Part shown: in pieces, positions 54,571 through 64,000 of the stretch | Position numbering within the stretch: the first letter of the stretch is position 1 | How the letters are laid out: the number at the start of each line of letters is the position of its first letter | Source: Lumbricus rubellus | Lineage: Eukaryota; Annelida; Clitellata; Crassiclitellata; Lumbricidae | Direction of reading: 5' to 3' | DNA length: 64,000 nucleotides | Assembly (NCBI GenBank): GCA_945859605.1 | Contig: OX243825.1 | Coordinates: forward strand, 31,000,726 to 31,064,725 | Position numbers and translations under genes: made by a program | Notes under the pieces: generated by a model | What the model was told of the DNA's origin: nothing | What the model saw: only the letters and a program-made list of their open reading frames with translations | Databases searched by the model: none

Positions 54571-55782
54571 TAAGTAGGCTTAGACCGATCGAAGTTGAGA
54601 CTAGGGATTATCTAAAGGGCAGAAGGCAGAATGCTTCCTATAATAATGGGCAATTTTCTCAAATGCTTCACCAGTATTATAATATTGCTAACGATGTGCC
54701 ACACGGTTCTATATTGGGCTCATTGCTATTTTTTGTTAGTGATAATATTTTTCTTTCGAATACTTAAACTTTAAGTTTACTCCGGTTCATTATGTTTTCT
54801 GATGACACCAATAATTATTGATGTCATTATGTCTATTAACTTTGTTACAGAACTTGTCAATAAGCAAAAAAGACACTTCTGGCAGATTCTATATGCATGG
54901 CGTGTACAATGTACAATTGTACATCAACCAATCAGCTTTGAGTCTTTAGCTTTAATCTCTAGATGGCAGTAACATCGCTTGTGTATCCAATTCGATTTGT
55001 ATTATTGAGATTTTATTTTACGCCATTTTTTGTACATAAATATTCTGTTACAGTCTGTTGTTTTCGTATAAATGATATTTTTTGATGAGTTATTTGTGCA
55101 GTTATTAAATTTTGTACCTTTGTCGTTTACTATTTGTTGTACACTAGTGCGGGAAGATAGACTTTGCCAACCTTAACATAGATAGTCGTGATTATAAGTG
55201 TGATATTGACGAAGTGAGTAATAGTGAGTATTAAGCTTATATATGGTAAACGTGTATTTAACTATGGTAAATTCTTCGCCATTGCATGAGTTTCAGCATT
55301 AGTCAAATTGCTAAGACTCCTTTTTAGGAATTACTTTTTTCCAGTGATGAAAAGCAATGACGATTCGGTAAACGTGTATTTTATCGTTGCAAATTATTCG
55401 CCATTGCACGGGTAAATAACAATGGTGCCACGAGCGAATAATTTACAACGCTAAAATACATGTTTACCTTTTAATGAAGGGTCTTCGGTTCATGTATATT
55501 TTTTGACCACCAAAATCTCTAAATTCGATGAAAACTATTTCCTGACGAAACAGAAGCGGGATTTATCGCGTGAGGGTCGGTTAGGGATCAGGTTAGGCGC
55601 CATGAGGGTTGGTTAGGGTTAGTGTTAGGGTTAGTGCAGTCATTATGCTGAAATTGAAGCTGGATTGATGAACAATAATTTTCCTTTTTCTGCTGCTGCT
55701 GCTGCTGCTGTTGCTGTAAAAAAATGTATGGGCATTGATCACAAAGCTTGCATCAATTAAAAAATAATTTTTACTTCTGCAG

Positions 55783-56055
55783 GACTAAAGGTGCAAGAAA
55801 GAATGCATAGCCGAGAGAAAAGAAATGAACTTTTTTACTGTTGAAAATCATTTCCACAGAGTTGCAAAAGATCAAAAGTGTTTATAATAATCTGCATATG
55901 AAAATATCCACGCAGTTGGAAATTTGTGATATAAGCTATTTACACGAGAACACAAATCTGGATTCCAAAGAAAAAGTAATGCTATGAAGGAGCACTTAAG
56001 TGCAGTTTGTGTAAAGCATCATTTCACACTGTAGCACTCTGTATTTCGATACGAA
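55783..56055 (+). other. Probable untranslated leader of the ZF-7 exon
   Basis: Follows acceptor tttttacttctgcag. Homologous to the first part of the decayed 5' regions, but a deletion joins gtatttcgatacgaa directly to the ATG of ZF-7. An in-frame stop (tag, 56,032) precedes the ATG by eight codons, so translation should start at 56,056. Confidence 0.55.
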
Positions 56056-57516
56056 ATGTCATACACATGCAAATTATGTCCTAAAACATTTCAACATAGA
56101 TCTCATCTCCTACGTCACACAATGTCACACACAGGAGAGAAGCCATTCAAGTGTAATGTATGCAACAAAGCATTTGCACAGAGGAGTAGTCTAGTACGCC
56201 ATACAAGATTCCACACTGGAGAAAAGCCATACAATTGCAACCTATGTCATGCAGCATTCACATCGCAATATGGTCTTGCATGCCACACCAAAACTCACAC
56301 TGGAGTAAAGCCATACTCATGCAATTTGTGCCACAAACGATTTACACGACAGAGTACATTTTTTTCCCATACAAGGTTACACACTGGGGAAAAGCCGTAC
56401 AAGTGCAGTACATGTAAGAAATCATTTGCATCAAAAGAAGGTCTTGTATCCCACACAAGAACCCACACTGGAAAAAAGCCTCACTCATGCCGACTGTGCC
56501 GCAAGAGGTTTTCTACTACAGATGGTTTGAAGCGCCATGTTAGAATGCACACTGGAGAAAAACCATACAAGTGCAATCTATGTGACAAAGTGTTTGCACA
56601 GAAGGCTCATCTGGAAAACCATACAAGAGCACACACTGGAGAAAAGCCATACAAGTGCAATATTTGTCCAAAATCATTGAAATCAAAGGCAGCTCTTGTA
56701 TGCCATACAAGAACCCATACTGGAGAAAAGCCATTCAGATGCAATATATGTCAGAAATCATTGGCGTCGAAGACAAATCTTGAATCCCATACAAGAACCC
56801 ATTCTGGAGAAAAACCATTCTTGTGCAATTTTTGTCAGAAAGCGTATAGAAGCAGGAGTGCTCTTGAAGTACATGTTAGAACCCACACTAAAAAAACGCC
56901 ATACAAATGCAAATTGTGTCAGAAAATGTTTGCACATAGAAGTAATCTGCTTTATCATGAAAGAACCCACACTGGAGAAAAGCCATTCAGGTGCAATATA
57001 TGTCAGAAATCATTGTCGTCGAAGACAAATCTTGCATACCATACAAGAACCCACACTGGAGAAAAGATATTGAAGTACAATTCATTTTGCAAAGGTGTCA
57101 ATCTGAAGCCGCACATGAAATCCGAAACAACGAATAACTTTTCCAAGGACGAGTTATGTGATAACTCGACAACGAATTACCGTTTAAATACTTCAGTTCA
57201 GAGAATTTCAATACATCCTGAATATGAGAATTTCCTTGGTGGAAAAGAGTTCTTGCCAACAGAGGAATTGCCTCACAGTTTTACGCAAAGTATTGATCCA
57301 CATTCAAGTGAAAGAATGCATTCTGGAGATTCTTCAGTGACTCGTTACAACATGGATGAGTTTACTTTAAGACCTTACGGCTGTGGTTATTGCGATGAAG
57401 TGTTTCAATTTGAACAGACATTTGTGGAGCATTGTTATGATCACAACTGTGATGATCCGCAGAAAGACGGTTTCCTTGAAGTGACTGAAGTGCGACTTTT
57501 GACTTACTTTCCATGA
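56056..57516 (+). CDS. ZF-7: C2H2 zinc-finger protein, 12 fingers plus C-terminal module
   Basis: Predicted nuclear DNA-binding protein of 486 residues, the cleanest gene of the family. MSYTCKLC is followed by 12 intact C2H2 fingers (residues about 3-335) with TGEKP-type linkers. Finger 10 has Tyr for Phe (KAYRSRSAL). Then come [40 protein letters not shown], the C-terminal finger [13 protein letters not shown]...HCYDH and the tail EVTEVRLLTYFP. It lacks the frameshifts of ZF-5 and ZF-6, its closest relatives. The 5' decayed fingers present in the sister units are deleted. Twelve fingers could contact up to about 36 bp. Function beyond DNA binding cannot be inferred. Confidence 0.92.
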   Translation: MSYTCKLCPKTFQHRSHLLRHTMSHTGEKPFKCNVCNKAFAQRSSLVRHTRFHTGEKPYNCNLCHAAFTSQYGLACHTKTHTGVKPYSCNLCHKRFTRQSTFFSHTRLHTGEKPYKCSTCKKSFASKEGLVSHTRTHTGKKPHSCRLCRKRFSTTDGLKRHVRMHTGEKPYKCNLCDKVFAQKAHLENHTRAHTGEKPYKCNICPKSLKSKAALVCHTRTHTGEKPFRCNICQKSLASKTNLESHTRTHSGEKPFLCNFCQKAYRSRSALEVHVRTHTKKTPYKCKLCQKMFAHRSNLLYHERTHTGEKPFRCNICQKSLSSKTNLAYHTRTHTGEKILKYNSFCKGVNLKPHMKSETTNNFSKDELCDNSTTNYRLNTSVQRISIHPEYENFLGGKEFLPTEELPHSFTQSIDPHSSERMHSGDSSVTRYNMDEFTLRPYGCGYCDEVFQFEQTFVEHCYDHNCDDPQKDGFLEVTEVRLLTYFP

Positions 57517-57649
57517 GCAAATAGATCTTGATTGATTGTTGTTAACTGCCAGTTTTACTTCAGCCATATATGGCTTTATGTAGATTGGCTTATTGTATCG
57601 TATCGTATTGTATCTGACAACTTATAAAGCACTTCTAGCGGTTGTACTA

Positions 57650-58015
57650 CATTTCCCCCTGGACAACCCTCCGACAACCCCCCTCTAGGGTAGGACATAC
57701 CCCTGGTAGAATATATTTGTCATAAGTGGCCGTACTATAAAACGGCGGTCCTAAGTATGCAAGCTAGATTGATGAAAATGTTCCTGCTTAAATGGAAGCT
57801 GGATTGGAGAAAATGTTCTTCTGAAATGGAAGCTGGATTGATGAAAATGCTTTTGCTTAAATGGAAGCTGGATTGATGAAAATGTTCTTGCTGAAATAGA
57901 ACCTGGGTTTATGAAAATATTGCTTAAATTGGAGCTGTATGGACAAAAATAATTATTATTTAAATAGAAGTTGTATTAAACGAATCTTTGCCTAAATGGA
58001 AGCTGCATTTATTGA
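57650..58015. mobile_element. Foldback-type element, CCCCTGGACAA ends, truncated
   Basis: Left end catttccccctggacaacc and a shortened 35-bp AGCTGGAT core as after ZF-3, ZF-5 and ZF-6. The right part is missing: homology stops at gaagctgcatttattg. Confidence 0.6.
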
Positions 58016-58638
58016 TTGTGACAAGCCCTTCTCATACTGGTATAGTCACCAGGTGGTAATCGAACTTTCATTGTACCAATTTACAGAAATATGCTTATGA
58101 ACTCGAACCAAACAATAATAAAACCTATAATTAACACCCACATGGATACCAGTAAATTATTCATATTAATACCGAAGAAATCATGCATAGAAGCGTAAAA
58201 TATATGGGTGATGCAAAACTTTTTCACACCACCGTAAATTACAAAGCCCTAAGAACTCTAACTAATCGCCAGAGGACAGTTGTGCCGTATTCCAATTTCA
58301 TGTTCGAGAGTATGTTTTAGTCAACGCCATTTTGACAAGACAGAGAAATCACAATATTAATAAAGTATTTGTGATCTTTGATAGTTTAAGTTGATTGGCG
58401 TATTCGCGATTAAAGACACGATGTTTCAGCATCGATCTTAAATCCCGATACTAGAAGAGTTGCAAGAAAATGGTTTGCATTACTGACCCACGTGATAAGC
58501 CTTAGGGCTGTGGGCAATCCTGGGAACGGCGGTCATAAATTCCGAAACACTGTTTTCAGCGTCGAAATAATCGATGTCAATCGCGTCGTTCAATAGTTGC
58601 TATCCAACTTTTATTTAGATAAAACTTTTTCGTCAATC
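58016..58638. other. Unrecognised spacer
   Basis: No coding frame of note. gttttagtcaacgccattttgac near 58,320 weakly recalls the zinc-finger unit leader. A gttcccaggattgcc motif occurs here inverted (ggcaatcctgggaac, 58,513) and again near 60,123, so the two flank the element at 58,647-59,852. Confidence 0.4.
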
Positions 58639-58646
58639 CAGCTCCA

Positions 58647-59852
58647 GGTTAATCCGTAGTTTAGGTTGCTAAATTATTTGGCCAAATGCGAGGTTGCTAA
58701 ATTACTTGCATGTGTGTAAATGATATACAAGTAATTTTTGGATCGCCAGGTTCAATCCAGCTTCCATTTCAACTATAAAAATGACTTTATCCAGCTTCCA
58801 TTTCAGCTATAAAATACCTTTATCCACGTTCTACTTCTCAAGCGTTTTTCATCAGTCCAGCTTCAATTTCAGCAGAATGACTACACTAACCCTAAAACTA
58901 ACCCTAACCGACCCCCACGACGCCTAACCTGAGCCATAACGGTTCCACGACAACTGGTCTACCGACAACTCGTCTAACGACAACTCGTCTCCGGACAATT
59001 GGTCTAACGACAACTGGTCTACTGACGAATTGTATTGATGAAATAGAAGCTGGATTTACAAAAATGCTTTTTTTGCTTAAATAGAAGCTGGATTGATGAT
59101 TTTCATTCATGTATTCCAACATGCACCCATTTCTACTTCAAATCTAAAAATACCTTCATCCAGCTTCTATTTCTCGCCTGTTATTTTAGTCAATCCAGCT
59201 TTATTTCATATATAAAAATACCCTCGTCCAGCTTCCATTACTTAAGCGGTTTTCTTATCAATCCAACTTCCATTTCAGATCTAGAAATACTTTCATCCAG
59301 CTTTTATTTATCATGCGTTATTTTCGTCAATCCAGCTTCCATTTCACCTGTAAAAGAACCATCATCCAGATTCCATTTCTCTTGCGTTTTTTCATCAATC
59401 CAACCTCCATTTCACCTCTAAAAACTATCATCCAGCTTCCATTTCTCAAGCGCTGGATCAGTTGTCAGTAGACCAGTTGTCGTTGGACGAATTGTCCGGA
59501 GACCACTTGTCGTTAGACGAGTTGTCGTGACACCGCCATAACCGACCCTCACGCGTAATATCCCGCTTCCATTTCATCAGGAAATATTTTTCATCGAATT
59601 TTTAAAAAAATTGGTGGCCGGATAAAAAAGTACCGTTTGTCGTCAATCCAGCTTCCATATAATTATATACTATCATTTTTGGTCTCGCATTTTCAGTTTA
59701 TATTGCTACTTCCGGCTGCGAACGTTCAGAAATTGGAATAGCGCATTATATGGTGCGCTTTATTCATGATTGGGGTGCTTCTTAATTTAGCAACCTAAAC
59801 TACGAGATATCGAAAATGAAAATAATTTAGCAACCTAAACTACGGTTTAACC
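58647..59852. mobile_element. 1.2-kb element with GGTTAAWCCGTAGTTTAGG ends
   Basis: Inverted ends ggttaatccgtagtttaggt and ...taaactacggtttaacc with an exact 8-bp duplication cagctcca (58,639-58,646 and 59,853-59,860). The target itself lies in an AGCTGGAT-type unit. The end sequence ttgctaaattattt is repeated just inside each end. The core has AGCTGGAT units, a TTAGGG-rich block (ccctaaaactaaccctaacc) and the nested foldback copy D. No protein. Confidence 0.85.
58941..59534 (-). mobile_element. Class-1 foldback element copy D (594 bp)
   Basis: Begins ggttccacgacaactggtct, ends gttgtcgtgacacc, with the usual 15-bp terminal units (one fewer at the right) and five-dimer core. Flanks agccataac and gccataacc share 8 bp (gccataac), so one base of the expected 9-bp duplication has changed. 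Nested in the GGTTAAWCC element. Confidence 0.88.
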
Positions 59853-59860
59853 CAGCTCCA

Positions 59861-60276
59861 GTTAGACAAGAACATTTTCACCAATCCAGCTTCAATTTCA
59901 GCAGAATGACTGCACTAACCCTAAAACTAACCCTAGCCGACCCTCACGACGCCTAACCTGAGCCCTAACCGACCCTCACACGCTAAATCCCACTTCTATT
60001 TCATCAGCGAATATTTTCCATCGAATTTATAAATTTTAAATGGCGAGACGCGTAAAACACGGAGTTGAAAACACGGACTATATACACCATATAAAAAACA
60101 GTGTTTAGGAATTTATGACCGCCGTTCCCAGGATTGCCGAGCTGTGTTTCTTTTGGGTGAGATCCAGAGGTATCACCAGACATTCTTTGTAACCAGGGCA
60201 GTAATAGAAGTAACTATGGCGAACGTCTATGTTTGCGTCGTAAATTATTTGATCATTGCAGCTTTGTTAGCATAGC
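59861..60276. other. AGCTGGAT units and TTAGGG-rich block; no gene
   Basis: Two minus-orientation AGCTGGAT units (ccagcttcaatttcagcaga) are followed by ccctaaaactaaccctagcc and gaccctcacgacgcctaacc. From about 60,030 the sequence is unrecognised. Confidence 0.5.
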
Positions 60277-60352
60277 TATACAATTGCATTTTATGTTAAA
60301 AAGCATTTAGGTCCCTGAGTGGCCTGACATTCCATACGAGATTCCACACTTT
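60277..60352 (+). pseudogene. Orphan zinc finger
   Basis: Encodes YNCILC, stop, KAFRSLSGLTFHTRFH, nearly identical to finger 4 of ZF-8 (YNCILCQKVFRSASGLTFH) with caa changed to taa. A single isolated finger, about 400 bp before the ZF-8 array, left from a partial duplication. Confidence 0.75.
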
Positions 60353-60741
60353 TGAACAGTGTAAGAAATATGTATTCTAGTATTATCAGAGGACGCTAAT
60401 ATGGAGTGTCTTCAAATCAAATACCATTTATTAAGGCAACAACCGTAACACATAGATCAAAAACAGAAAAGCAGCATTAACATTAATGATTAACGTAACA
60501 GAAAGAATAAACAGTATATTGCAGAGAACTATTTGTTCATGAACCATTTTAGATATGTAACCATCGGAGGTGATGATAATTCATGGCTGAGTGCCGCAAA
60601 TTGTTCGCCAATTTGACTGCAGTTTGTAATTGATGTTGGATTAAATAGAACTTTATGTGAAATGGTCACTGCTACAAAATTTTAATTTTTTTTATTACAC
60701 TGTATAGAATATACGAAAATGCAGTGAGAAATCCAAAATGA
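60353..60741. other. 5' flank or intron before ZF-8
   Basis: AT-rich, no coding homology. A weak acceptor (acgaaaatgcag, ending 60,724) lies upstream of the open frame, but tga at 60,739 is in the finger frame, so a simple splice there would not open it. Confidence 0.4.
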
Positions 60742-63700
60742 AAAAAGCAACTGAAATGTCAGTTTTGCAAGAAAGTATTTGCACAGAGTTACAACTTCGA
60801 AACCCACCTGAAAACTCACACTGGAGAAGCACCATACAAATGTAGCTTTTGTTTTAAATCATTTTCAGAGTGGAATCAACTGGAAACTCATTTACGAACT
60901 CATACTAACGAAAAAGAAAACCAATGCAATGTTTGTCATAAATCATTTGAAAGCTGCAGTGCTTTAGAAAGTCACAAAAGAATTCACACTGCTGATAAGC
61001 TATACAATTGCATTTTATGTCAAAAAGTATTTAGGTCTGCGAGTGGTCTGACATTCCACACGAGAGTCCACACTGGAGAAAAGCCATTCAAGTGTAATGT
61101 ATGTCAGAGAGCATTTGCTTCAAAACAAATAATGGAATATCATACAAGAACGCATACCGGAGAAAAGCCATTCAGTTGTGATTTGTGCCCCAAACAATTC
61201 GCACAAAAAGCTAAACTCCTTTCACATACAAGAAGCCACACTGGAGAGAAACCATTCAATTGCAATCTGTGTTCAAAAAAATTTTCATCCAAAGAACTAT
61301 TGAAATACCACACCAGCATCCACACTGGAGACAAGCCATACAGTTGTGGTTTGTGCCACAAATCATTTGCACGAAGAAGTAGGCTGACTTTCCATGCAAG
61401 ATCACACACTGGACTAAAACCGTACAAGTGCAAGATATGTCAAAAAGCATATGGGGCAAAACAGACTTTGCAGAAACATGAGATGACTCACATGCAAGAA
61501 AATCCGTACCGGTGCAAGTTCTGTGACAAAACATTTACAACAAAATTCTGTATGGATAGTCACGAGGCAATGCACACTGGAGTGACACGATACAAGTGCA
61601 GTATATGTCAAAAAGGATTTCAACTTAAAAATGATCTGGACAGGCATACGAGAACCCACACTGGAGAAAAGCCTTTCAAGTGCTATTTCTGCGATAAAAC
61701 TTTTGCAGACAAGAGGTATGTGCAACAGCACTTAAAAATCCACTCTGAAGATGTCAACATTCCTACTGAAGACCATTCTGAGGAAATTGTACGCATGGGT
61801 CCTTTATATAGAGGACTCAAACTCGGCGATCCCGGATGTCCTTCGGGCGAGAGTATTAGAATTAACATTGATGCTGGCAGTTGTGATGATAGAACGCTGC
61901 AAACTGCGGATGATACTAACCAAGTTTCTTCTTCAATTACAAATCAGATTGTTCACAAAATCGAAATTGACGAAGATCATTTGATTGTTGAGGATGTTAG
62001 TTTTTCTGATGAACATCCCACTTTGCGAGATGAATTCCAGAATGAAAGAAAGTCACTGAAATGTGTGTTGTGTGACAAAATATTTTCACTTAATTCTGAC
62101 TTGCAGATCCACATGTTAACCCACTGTGGTCAAGCACAATACAACTGCAGTTTCTGTCATAAAACATTTTTACAATCCCAACATTTGGAATCCCATTTAA
62201 GATCTCACTCTGCCAAAAAGAGTTTCCAGTGCAATTTATGTGACAAATCATTTACAAGATCCAGTGCTTTAGTATGTCATAAGAGAACTCACACTGGAGT
62301 TAAACCACACAAGTGCAGTTTATGCGAAAAAGCATATTGGAGTGCAAGTGGCTTAAAATTTCATATGACATTCCACACTGGAGAAAAGCCATTCAAGTGT
62401 AACATATGTCAGAAAGCATTTGCTTCAAAACAGCAAATGGTTCATCATACAAGAACACATACTAGAGAAAAGCCATACAGTTGCAGTATGTGCCAAAAAG
62501 CGTTTGCACAAAAAACTGATCATCTTAATCATGAAAGAACCCACACTGGAGAAAAACCCTACAATTGCAATGTTTGCTCTAAATCCTTTTCGACCATTAG
62601 GCTAATGAAGCATCATTCCAAAACCCACACCAAAGACAATTCACACACTTGTCGTTTGTGTCACAAGTCATTTGCGTATGGATATGCTCTTCGTCTCCAT
62701 GAAAAAACACACACTGGAGTAAAACCGTACAAATGCCATATTTGTCTAAAAGCATATGCTTCAAAACGGTTTCTGCAAATCCACGAGAGAAGCCATACTC
62801 AAGAAACACAATACAAGTGCAGTTTTTGTCACAAATCATTTAAAACGCCCGTAATTCTGGACTATCACGAGGGAATCCACACTGGAGTAACACCATTTCA
62901 CTGCAGTATCTGTGAAATGGGTTTTTTAAATAAAAGTCTGCTGAAACTACACTCGAGAACCCACACTGGAGAAAAGCCGTATAAGTGCAACATTTGTGGC
63001 AAGGCATTGTCTGAAAAAAGGAGTGTCCAACGACATGCAAAAATGCACGCTGCAGAAGCTAAAATTCACAGGGAAGTCCATTCTGAAGAAAATTTAAGCC
63101 ATACTAAATTGCCTGAAGAGATCAAAGGCAGAGATCCCGAGTGTTCATCTGGTGACATTATTGTATTTCATGCTGACTGTGAAACCTGTATCAACGAAAA
63201 ACAACAGTCAATGGCAGAGACAATGCAAGAACCTTCTTCTAGCCTAAGTGAAATTGTGCATGTTAACAAAATCCAACCCGACGTAGATCACTTCATTCGT
63301 GATGGCGATGGTTTTTCTGTGGACGATTCTATCATTGAAACCGAATTCAACAAGGAAGGAAATGCATTTAAATGTGAATTGTGTGACAAAATATTTTCGC
63401 TGAATTTGGAGTTGCAAATCCACATAAGAAGCCATACTGCAGAAGAGACATACAAATGCAGTTTCTGTTCTAAATCGTTTTCACAACAGAATCACCTGAA
63501 GCATCATCTTAAGTTGCACTCTCGTCAAAATGGAAAAGAGTGTAATATATGCCAGAAATCATTTAAAAGCTCAAGTGCTTTAGAACGCCATAAAATAGGT
63601 CACACTGGAATTAAACCATACAAATGCAGTTCATGTCACAAAGCATTTAGGAGTGTGCCTGGCCTGAAATTCCATATGAGGTTCCACACTGGGGAAAGGC

Positions 63701-64000
63701 CATTCAAGTGCAGCTTTTGTCAGAAAGCATTTGCTTCAAAACAAGGCTTGAAATTACACACAAGAACGCACACTGGAGAAAAGCCATACAGTTGCAATTT
63801 CTGCCCAAGTAAATTTTCTCGAAGAGGTACTCTCATTGAGCATATCAGAACGCACACTGGAGAAAAGCCATACAGTTGCAGGTTTTGTTCGAAAACATTT
63901 GCAGCCAAGGGCTTATTGAAATACCATACCAGAAGCCACACTGGTGACAAGCCATACAGTTGTGATTTGTGCGAGAAATCGTTTGCGCGACGAGATACTC
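60742..64000 (+). CDS. ZF-8: giant C2H2 zinc-finger protein, three-module, 3'-truncated by window end
   Basis: The finger frame is open for 1,086 codons without a stop and runs off the window. Module 1 (60,748-62,052) has 12 fingers and an acidic linker; module 2 (62,053-63,363) has 12 fingers and a homologous linker; module 3 begins at 63,364 with seven complete fingers and part of an eighth. The first finger Cys of successive modules (60,757; 62,062; 63,373) are 435 and 437 codons apart. The linkers align: GDPGCPSGESIRINIDAGSC with GRDPECSSGDIIVFHADCET, and both lead into LCDKIFSLN. It lacks the [12 protein letters not shown] module within view and is a separate subfamily from ZF-1 to ZF-7. 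No ATG is in frame before the first finger: ATG at 60,738 is followed by six A, and five would put it in frame. Either an upstream exon supplies the start, or there is a 1-bp error or mutation. Confidence 0.9.

Larger units (their letters stand above)
45696..57516 (+). repeat. Tandem segmental duplication, unit 2
   Basis: Continues unit 1 at a junction where ggaaggtaat meets gtgatattgacgaag. It carries ZF-6 (equivalent to ZF-5). After 56,055 it departs from unit 1: ZF-7 replaces ZF-4b because about 0.5 kb of decayed fingers is missing. Insertions private to this unit: 45,908-50,040 and 50,569-50,937. Confidence 0.85.

Overview
This window is animal nuclear DNA, dominated by a cluster of C2H2 (Krüppel-type) zinc-finger genes embedded in densely nested transposable elements. 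It has TGEKP-linked polydactyl arrays in single exons, canonical splice sites, a tRNA-derived SINE head, LINE 3' ends with A-rich tails, and piggyBac, hAT-like and foldback elements. The frequent TAGGCCTA-type words and the foldback elements with 15-bp repeated ends recall marine invertebrates, most likely an echinoderm (sea urchin TU elements, from memory). The species cannot be named from sequence alone.

Layout. 1-4.4 kb holds satellite, arrays of an AGCTGGAT-type repeat, a perfect 41-bp-stem hairpin and a SINE. 4.4-6.3 kb is zinc-finger gene ZF-1. 6.4-9.5 kb is a LINE fragment and nested hAT-like elements. ZF-2 (orphan C-terminus) is at 9.5-10 kb and ZF-3 at 12.7-14.1 kb. 14.2-18.1 kb is a LINE interrupted by three DNA elements. 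ZF-4 is at 20.7-21.9 kb. 24.3-25.6 kb is a piggyBac relic carrying a LINE. 25.5-28.1 kb is a decayed, intron-bearing SWIM-domain gene. 28.4-31.7 kb has nothing recognisable. From 33.3 kb a unit of about 12.4 kb is tandemly duplicated (junction near 45,696). It carries ZF-5 and a near-exact copy of ZF-4 (ZF-4b) in unit 1, and ZF-6 and ZF-7 in unit 2. From 60.7 kb to the window end runs ZF-8, with at least 31 complete fingers in three repeated modules.

Family. ZF-1 to ZF-7 share a decayed 5' finger region, an 11-15 finger array (where intact) and a conserved C-terminal module: one atypical finger with core GCGYCDEVF and a terminal [12 protein letters not shown] tail. ZF-1, ZF-3, ZF-4, ZF-4b and ZF-7 keep open frames; ZF-2, ZF-5 and ZF-6 are broken. 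ZF-8 is a different subfamily.

Most unusual signal. Several transposon families with unrelated terminal inverted repeats carry the same internal cargo: 35-37 bp units built on GAAGCTGGATTGATGAAA, sometimes with a TTAGGG-rich block. Many copies have exact 8- or 9-bp target duplications. Comparing the duplicated units exposes filled and empty versions of the same sites, so some copies moved after the duplication. The unit length is close to the footprint of an 11-12 finger array, which raises an untested possibility that the zinc fingers bind these elements.
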